From an uncultured Oscillospiraceae bacterium (lineage in GTDB: Bacteria; Bacillota; Clostridia; Oscillospirales; Acutalibacteraceae): a stretch of 64,000 bases of DNA. The notes beneath the pieces are model-generated. The model was given only the letters and a program-made list of their open reading frames with translations. It made no database searches and was not told the origin of the DNA. The stretch lies in contig URCA01000007.1 in the NCBI GenBank assembly GCA_900546265.1, forward strand, positions 72,890 through 136,889. Direction: 5' to 3'. Shown here piece after piece: positions 59,563-64,000 of this stretch (its first letter is position 1; each line of letters opens with the position of its first letter). The position numbers and the translations under genes were made by a program.

Positions 59563-60234
59563 ATGGAACGTATTATTGAGATTCAAGACATGTATAAAAT
59601 TTACAACCCTGGGGACAACGAGGTCCGCGCACTGGACGGGGTGTCCCTCTCGGTGGATAAGGGGGATTTTCTCGCCATTGTGGGGCATTCGGGCTCCGGG
59701 AAATCCACCTTGATGAACATGCTGGGCTGCCTGGACGCCCCCACCTCCGGCCTGTACCGGCTGGAGGGACAGGACGTGTCCATCCTGCCCGATCGGCGGC
59801 TGTCGGATATCCGCAACCGGTTTATCGGCTTCATCTTTCAGGGCTTCCACCTCATCCCCGGGCTGAGCGCCCTGGAGAATGTGGAACTTCCCCTGATGTA
59901 CCAGGGCATGGGCCGGGACAAACGCCGCCGTCTGGCCGCCGAAAGCCTCGAACGCGTCGGCCTGGGAGAGCGGCTGCGCCACCGCCCGGCGGAAATGTCC
60001 GGCGGCCAGCAGCAGCGGGTGGCCATCGCCCGGGCCATTGCCGCCCGGCCGCCCCTTATCCTGGCCGACGAGCCCACCGGCAACCTGGATTCCCGCTCGG
60101 GGGAGGACATTATGGCCACCCTTCATGAGCTGAACCGGGAAGGGCATACTATCATCCTCATCACACACGACCGGCAAATCGCCGCCCAGGCCCAGCGCCT
60201 GGTACGCATCCGCGACGGCCGCATTGTCTCGTGA
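59563..60234 (+). CDS. MacB/LolD-type ABC transporter ATPase, no permease adjacent
   Basis: A 223-residue ATP-binding protein. Walker [11 protein letters not shown]-loop [21 protein letters not shown], signature [14 protein letters not shown], Walker [13 protein letters not shown], and H-loop LITHD. The ALENVELPL and DEPTGNLDS features are of the MacB/FtsE/LolD class, which pairs with FtsX-like permeases. None follows: the next gene is convergent with one base between stops, so its partner must lie elsewhere or it is an orphan. Confidence 0.93.
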   Translation: MERIIEIQDMYKIYNPGDNEVRALDGVSLSVDKGDFLAIVGHSGSGKSTLMNMLGCLDAPTSGLYRLEGQDVSILPDRRLSDIRNRFIGFIFQGFHLIPGLSALENVELPLMYQGMGRDKRRRLAAESLERVGLGERLRHRPAEMSGGQQQRVAIARAIAARPPLILADEPTGNLDSRSGEDIMATLHELNREGHTIILITHDRQIAAQAQRLVRIRDGRIVS

Positions 60235-60235
60235 T

Positions 60236-60748
60236 TCAGGTGCCCTGGGGCAGAAATCGGCGCAGAATCCCCGGGATTTTCTCAAACTCCTGGGTATAGG
60301 CCTCCCGGCTGCTCTCCCGGTTGAAAAAGCCCCGTAAATCCTCCAGGGCCACCGTCAGGGCGGCTAGCTGCTCCTCGTCCAGATGCTCCACCACCGCCTC
60401 CACCATCCGTTCGTGGAATCGCTGGTGGGCGGCGGCGATGTTCCGCCCCTTTTCGGTCAGCCGTACCCGCACTACCCGTTTGTCGGAGGCGTCCCGCACC
60501 CGCTCCACCAGGCTTTTGGAGGCCAGCCGGTTGATGGCGATGGTCATGGTGCTGACCGTCACCTTGGTGGCGGTGGCCAGCTCGGAAACCGTGCGCGGAT
60601 CCCCGGTGCCGATGGCGTCCAGGGTGTGCATCTCGGTAACGGTGACGGAGCTCTGGGTGGCGGCACGCAGGGACTGCTCCTCCACCTTGAGAATTTCATT
60701 GAAGGTATCCACCAGCAGGGTGTTCAGGGTGTCCAGTTGCTTATCCAT
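60236..60748 (-). CDS. MarR family transcriptional regulator
   Basis: A 170-residue winged-helix regulator. DNA-binding core: TVSELATATKVTVSTMTIAINRLASKSLVERVRDASDKRVVRVRLTEKG, split here by its wing DASDKR. ATG 60748 has AAAGGGAGG upstream. It lies 56 bp downstream of the ABC exporter on the same strand, so it probably is co-transcribed with, and regulates, that exporter or a fatty-acid or drug response; the effector is not visible. Confidence 0.93.
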   Translation of the reverse strand: MDKQLDTLNTLLVDTFNEILKVEEQSLRAATQSSVTVTEMHTLDAIGTGDPRTVSELATATKVTVSTMTIAINRLASKSLVERVRDASDKRVVRVRLTEKGRNIAAAHQRFHERMVEAVVEHLDEEQLAALTVALEDLRGFFNRESSREAYTQEFEKIPGILRRFLPQGT

Positions 60749-60804
60749 GTCGGTGCCTCCCTTTTTGATTTTGCCGTGCAGCGGCAAGTCGCGCCCGCGC
60801 CGTC

Positions 60805-62529
60805 TTATACGCCGGGGATATCCGCCGTGGCCGCGTACAGCCGGGCGTATAGGCCCTCCGCCGCCATCAGCTCCTCATGGGTGCCGGTTTCCCGCACCCC
60901 CACGCTGTCGATGTAGGCGATTTCGTCCGCATGCCGGACGGTGGACAGCCGGTGGGCGATAATCAGCGTGGTGCGCCCCTTGGCCAGCTTATCGAACGCG
61001 GCCTGGATATGGGCTTCGGTCACGGTATCCAGCGCCGATGTCGCCTCGTCCAGAATCAAAACCGGCGGATTCTTTAAAAAGATCCGGGCGATGCTTACCC
61101 GCTGCTTCTGCCCACCGGACAGCATGATCCCCCGCTCCCCCACATAGGTCTGATAACCGTCGGGCATGGACAGGATATCCTCGTGGATTTCCGCCTGCCG
61201 GGCCGCCTCCATCACCTCTTCGTCGGTGGCGTCCAGCCGGCCGTAGCGGATATTGTCCAAAATGGTGCCGGCGAACAGCATGACATCCTGCTGTACAATG
61301 CCCACGCTGTCCCGCAGGGACTGGAGAGTCACGCCGCGGATGTCCCGCCCGTCGATGGTGATCCGCCCCGCCGTCGGCTCATAGAACCGGGGAATAAGAT
61401 GGCACAACGTGCTTTTTCCGCCGCCGGAGGGGCCCACCAGCGCCACGGTCTGCCCCGCCCGGATGGACAGGTTCACCCCCGCCAGCACGTTGACCCCCTC
61501 GTCGTAAGAAAAGGTGACGTCCTCGAACCGGATATCCCCCCGCACGTCCTTCAGCGGCGCGGCGCCGGGCGCGTCGGAAATATCCGGTTCCACAGCCAGC
61601 AGATCCTGGAACCGGCCGAAGCCCGCCATCCCCACCGTGTATTGCTCCACAAAGCTGGACAGCCGCCGGATGGGCTGCAGAAAGGTGCCTATATACAGCG
61701 TAAAGGTCAGCAGATCGATATAGTCCAGCTGGCTGCTCATAATGAGCGCGCCGCCGAAAGCGATGACCGCCACATTCATGATGCTGGTCAGGAAATCCAT
61801 CCCCGACTGAAAAATCCCCATCTGCCGGTAAAAGCCCTTTTTGGCGTTCCGGTACCGGGCGTTGCCCTTTTCGAATTTTTCATATTCGTAGGTTTCGTTG
61901 TTGAACGCCTTGGCCACCCGCACACCGGAAATGCTGGACTCAATGTCCGCGTTGATCCCCGCCGTCTGCTCCTTGACCTGCCGGGACGCGGCCGACATTT
62001 TCCGTCGCCGCCAGGCGGTGAACCACACGATCAGCGGCACCAGCGCGAACACCACCAGCGCCAGCTTCCACTGGATGGTCAGCAGGATGATGAACGCTCC
62101 CACCAGCGTCACCAGGGAGATGAACAGATCCTCCGGCCCGTGATGGGCCAGCTCCACCACCTCGAACAGGTCGTTGACCACCCGGGACATCAGCTGCCCC
62201 GTGCGGTTTTTATCGTAGAACCGGAAGGGCAGCTTCTGCAGGTGGCGGAACAGGTCGCGGCGCATGTCCGCTTCCATGTACGCCCCCAGCACGTGCCCCC
62301 AGTAATTCACAAAATACTGAAATCCCGCCCGGACAAGATAGGCGGCCACCAGGGCGCCGATCACGGTGAAAAACACAGCGTAGGCGTTTTTCGGCAGCAG
62401 CTCCTGCATCGCCCAGCGGGAAACCATGGGGAAGAGAAGATCCACCGCGGCGATCATCAGGGCGCAGAACATATCCAGAGCGAACAGCTTCCAATAGGGC
62501 CGGTAATACCGGGCAAACTTCTTGATCAT
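60805..62529 (-). CDS. ABC exporter, fused permease-ATPase
   Basis: A 574-residue half-transporter of the MsbA/BmrA type. Six helices in residues 15-300, then a nucleotide-binding domain (about 335-570): Walker A GPSGGGKST (about 366), signature LSGGQKQRVSIA, Walker B VLILDEATSALD, H-loop IAHRLSTV. ATG 62529 (MIKKFARYYRPYWK) is chosen because a SigA promoter lies between it and the more upstream in-frame ATG. It probably works as a homodimer exporting lipids or drugs. MarR gene follows. Confidence 0.94.
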   Translation of the reverse strand: MIKKFARYYRPYWKLFALDMFCALMIAAVDLLFPMVSRWAMQELLPKNAYAVFFTVIGALVAAYLVRAGFQYFVNYWGHVLGAYMEADMRRDLFRHLQKLPFRFYDKNRTGQLMSRVVNDLFEVVELAHHGPEDLFISLVTLVGAFIILLTIQWKLALVVFALVPLIVWFTAWRRRKMSAASRQVKEQTAGINADIESSISGVRVAKAFNNETYEYEKFEKGNARYRNAKKGFYRQMGIFQSGMDFLTSIMNVAVIAFGGALIMSSQLDYIDLLTFTLYIGTFLQPIRRLSSFVEQYTVGMAGFGRFQDLLAVEPDISDAPGAAPLKDVRGDIRFEDVTFSYDEGVNVLAGVNLSIRAGQTVALVGPSGGGKSTLCHLIPRFYEPTAGRITIDGRDIRGVTLQSLRDSVGIVQQDVMLFAGTILDNIRYGRLDATDEEVMEAARQAEIHEDILSMPDGYQTYVGERGIMLSGGQKQRVSIARIFLKNPPVLILDEATSALDTVTEAHIQAAFDKLAKGRTTLIIAHRLSTVRHADEIAYIDSVGVRETGTHEELMAAEGLYARLYAATADIPGV

Positions 62530-62565
62530 GGGAGTATCGATGCCTTTCTGCTTGGTGATAGGTAT

Positions 62566-62594
62566 AGTATACGACATTCCGCCTGATAGTTCAA
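62566..62594 (-). promoter_or_regulatory. SigA promoter of the ABC exporter-MarR unit
   Basis: On the minus strand: TTGAAC (62589-62594), 17-bp spacer, TATACT (62566-62571). Confidence 0.72.
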
Positions 62595-62662
62595 CCGGAT
62601 AAACGCAAACATTTTCGCTCCTCATCTCCTTGTTTTCAGAACGTTCTTGTCCCATTTGCAAA

Positions 62663-62703
62663 AACACCTGCCGGCTGGGCGGTCGGCCCATCCGGCAGGT
62701 GTT
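62663..62703 (-). terminator. Terminator of the second Gfo/Idh gene
   Basis: AACACCTGCCGG (62663-62674) with CCGGCAGGTGTT (62692-62703), inner CTGGGC/GGCCCA pairing, followed on the minus strand by TTTTTG. Confidence 0.85.
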
Positions 62704-62713
62704 GATAGGTGGT

Positions 62714-63778
62714 TTACAGCGCCACTTCGCGGCCGGTACGGGCCGATTCGTAGATGGCGGTCAGGATTTTAATCATGTTCAGCCCCTGTTCCGGCACAAA
62801 GCAGGGATCCGCGCCGTCCAGCAGCACGTCGGCGAAATGCCGCAGGTTCATCTCGTGCCCGTTGGCGGATCCGGAGCAGTGAGGGGTCAGGTCGGCCAGC
62901 TCGCCGCCCTCCTCGGTGAAAATTTTCACCTCGCCGCCGTCCCAGGTAAACCCGGCCTTGGTACCCCGCAGCTCCACGAAGTTCCGTTCCCGTTCCACGT
63001 TGGAGGCCCAGCTGAACTCAATCTGCAGGCAGGCGCCATTGTCGAACTTGATGAAGCCCATGGCCAAGTCTTCCACGTCGAACACTCCATCGGCCTTGGC
63101 GTCGCCAAACTTGCTGTTGTCCGAATCGGCTCCCGCGTCGTCGTTCGCGAACTTGCAGTAGGTGCTGCCCGACACCGCCACCGGCCGGGGATTGCCCATC
63201 AGCCAGATGGACAGGTCGATCATATGCACGCCCAAATCGATCAGAGGACCGCCGCCCGACTGGGCCTTGGTGGTGAACCAGCCGCCCTTGCCCGGAATCC
63301 CACGGCGGCGCTGCCAGCCGCAGCGACCGGCGTAAATCTCGCCCGCCTTGCCGTCCGCTATGTACTTTTTCAGGTACTGGGACGCGGTATGAAAGCGGTT
63401 GTTGCGCATGACCATCAGAGTCTTGCCCGTCTCCTTGGCCGCCTGCCCCATTTTCAGCGCTTCCTCCACGCTGACCGCGTCCGGCTTCTCGCAGAAAACA
63501 TGCAGCCCCGCGTGCAGCGCGTCCACCGCAATAATGGAATGCAGGTAGTTGGGCGTGCAGATATCCACCGCGTCCAGCCCCTCGGCCTTCAGCAGCTCCT
63601 TATAGTCGGTGAAAACCGCGGGCTTGCCGCCCAGCATCTCCGACGCCTCCTTAGCCCGCTCCTCGAGGATGTCGCAGACCGCGATAATCTCCACGTTGTC
63701 CATATTCTTGTAGGCGGGGATATGGGCCCATTTGGCGATGCCGCCGTTGCCGATGATGCCAATGCGCAGCTTTTTCAT
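62714..63778 (-). CDS. Gfo/Idh/MocA family oxidoreductase, second copy
   Basis: A 354-residue NAD(P)-dependent sugar dehydrogenase. Rossmann motif GIIGNGGIAKWAHIP, CEKPDAVS with the conserved Glu-Lys-Pro, and SGGGPLIDLGVHMIDLSIWLMG in the substrate domain. It shares length, the FDVEDLA segment and the final YESARTGREV pattern with the gene at 12520-13584, so the two are paralogues. It stands alone here, with AGGAGAG before the start and a terminator behind. Confidence 0.94.
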   Translation of the reverse strand: MKKLRIGIIGNGGIAKWAHIPAYKNMDNVEIIAVCDILEERAKEASEMLGGKPAVFTDYKELLKAEGLDAVDICTPNYLHSIIAVDALHAGLHVFCEKPDAVSVEEALKMGQAAKETGKTLMVMRNNRFHTASQYLKKYIADGKAGEIYAGRCGWQRRRGIPGKGGWFTTKAQSGGGPLIDLGVHMIDLSIWLMGNPRPVAVSGSTYCKFANDDAGADSDNSKFGDAKADGVFDVEDLAMGFIKFDNGACLQIEFSWASNVERERNFVELRGTKAGFTWDGGEVKIFTEEGGELADLTPHCSGSANGHEMNLRHFADVLLDGADPCFVPEQGLNMIKILTAIYESARTGREVAL

Positions 63779-63899
63779 GGTTATCTCTCCTTTTCAGTCG
63801 GGACGCTCCGTATATGTGTAGTATACCGGAAACACGCCCGCCTTTCTGCAACTATTCCCCGGAATTGGATAAACTATTTTTAGACATCCTGACACTCAA

Positions 63900-64000
63900 G
63901 CCCCATAAAGAGTCATGACCACGCCCAAAGGACGTGGCATGGATAATGGCCCTAAAAGGGCATGATACCAGCAGCGCCTAAAGGCGCGTCATGAGTAACG
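63900..64000. repeat. Start of a short-hairpin array
   Basis: Successive small hairpins with similar A-rich loops: CACG-CC-CAAA-GG-CGTG region (63919-63937), GCCC-TAAAA-GGGC (63949-63961), GCGCC-TAAA-GGCGC (63974-63987), preceded by a weaker copy at 63901-63915. Spacing is about 20 to 27 bp and each is followed by CATGA/CATGG-like sequence. The stems differ but stay self-complementary. The array runs out of the window. No gene is visible in 63784-64000. Confidence 0.65.

Noticed and set aside
63900..64000. CRISPR array
   Set aside because: The repeated parts are short hairpins whose stems differ from unit to unit, with no constant repeat of 28-36 bp, no uniform spacers and no cas genes in view.

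Overview
The window is GC-rich, gene-dense chromosomal DNA of a Gram-positive, spore-forming, saccharolytic Clostridia member, most likely a gut Oscillospiraceae/Ruminococcaceae relative. The evidence is the order DUF951-prfA-tsaC-coaE, a BofC-like protein, a tiny chorion-class high-cysteine (HCB) protein, MecA, an M18 aminopeptidase, an Rnf-type membrane complex, AraC/cupin regulators beside sugar enzymes, strong SD sequences and Clostridia-type Rex boxes. No rRNA, tRNA, CRISPR array or intact insertion sequence was seen. Taxon is inferred from gene content only.

Layout. 1-8.6 kb: an unknown partial gene, a divergent HTH-protein/atypical kinase pair, the HCB microprotein, a MATE exporter, then a housekeeping run (DUF951, prfA, tsaC, coaE, lytic transglycosylase, M18 peptidase). 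8.6-18.8 kb: carbohydrate genes (DUF4091 glycosidase-like protein, Gfo/Idh oxidoreductase plus sugar isomerase with a divergent AraC regulator, aldo/keto reductase, rhamnose mutarotase), dusB, and an iron alcohol dehydrogenase under two Rex boxes. 18.9-25.2 kb: an accessory locus with a large secreted protein (DNRLRE-like, ricin-type lectin and caspase-like regions) and four small membrane-anchored proteins. Two of its genes share a conserved promoter, and an AT-rich tract crosses gene boundaries. 25.2-35.7 kb: PBP1A, BofC-like protein, AraC/alpha-galactosidase pair, an AT-rich lipoprotein gene, HtrA protease, GT2 and DUF6020 membrane protein.

35.8-45.8 kb is a purine region: a guaA paralogue with a wrecked glutaminase domain, normal guaA, purA, purB and a LysR regulator, interrupted by a GNAT enzyme, a ClC transporter and a toxin/immunity remnant next to a 22-bp duplication of the guaA 3' end. 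45.9-51.8 kb: two secreted membrane proteins, a flippase-like remnant, a DEAD-box helicase, a G5/3D cell-wall protein with tandem promoters, rpe and mecA.

52.0-59.4 kb looks like one long transcription unit that starts with an Rnf-like set C-D-E-A lacking G and B. The NADH/FMN-type motif of C and three of the four expected [2Fe-2S] cysteines of A/E are replaced, which makes it the best candidate here for an undescribed system. It continues with a glycosidase-like protein, an amidohydrolase, a HAD phosphatase and a VanZ-GtrA fusion. 59.5-64 kb: an orphan MacB-type ATPase, a MarR regulator with an ABC exporter, a second Gfo/Idh oxidoreductase, and the start of an array of small hairpins whose stems change while the loops stay the same.
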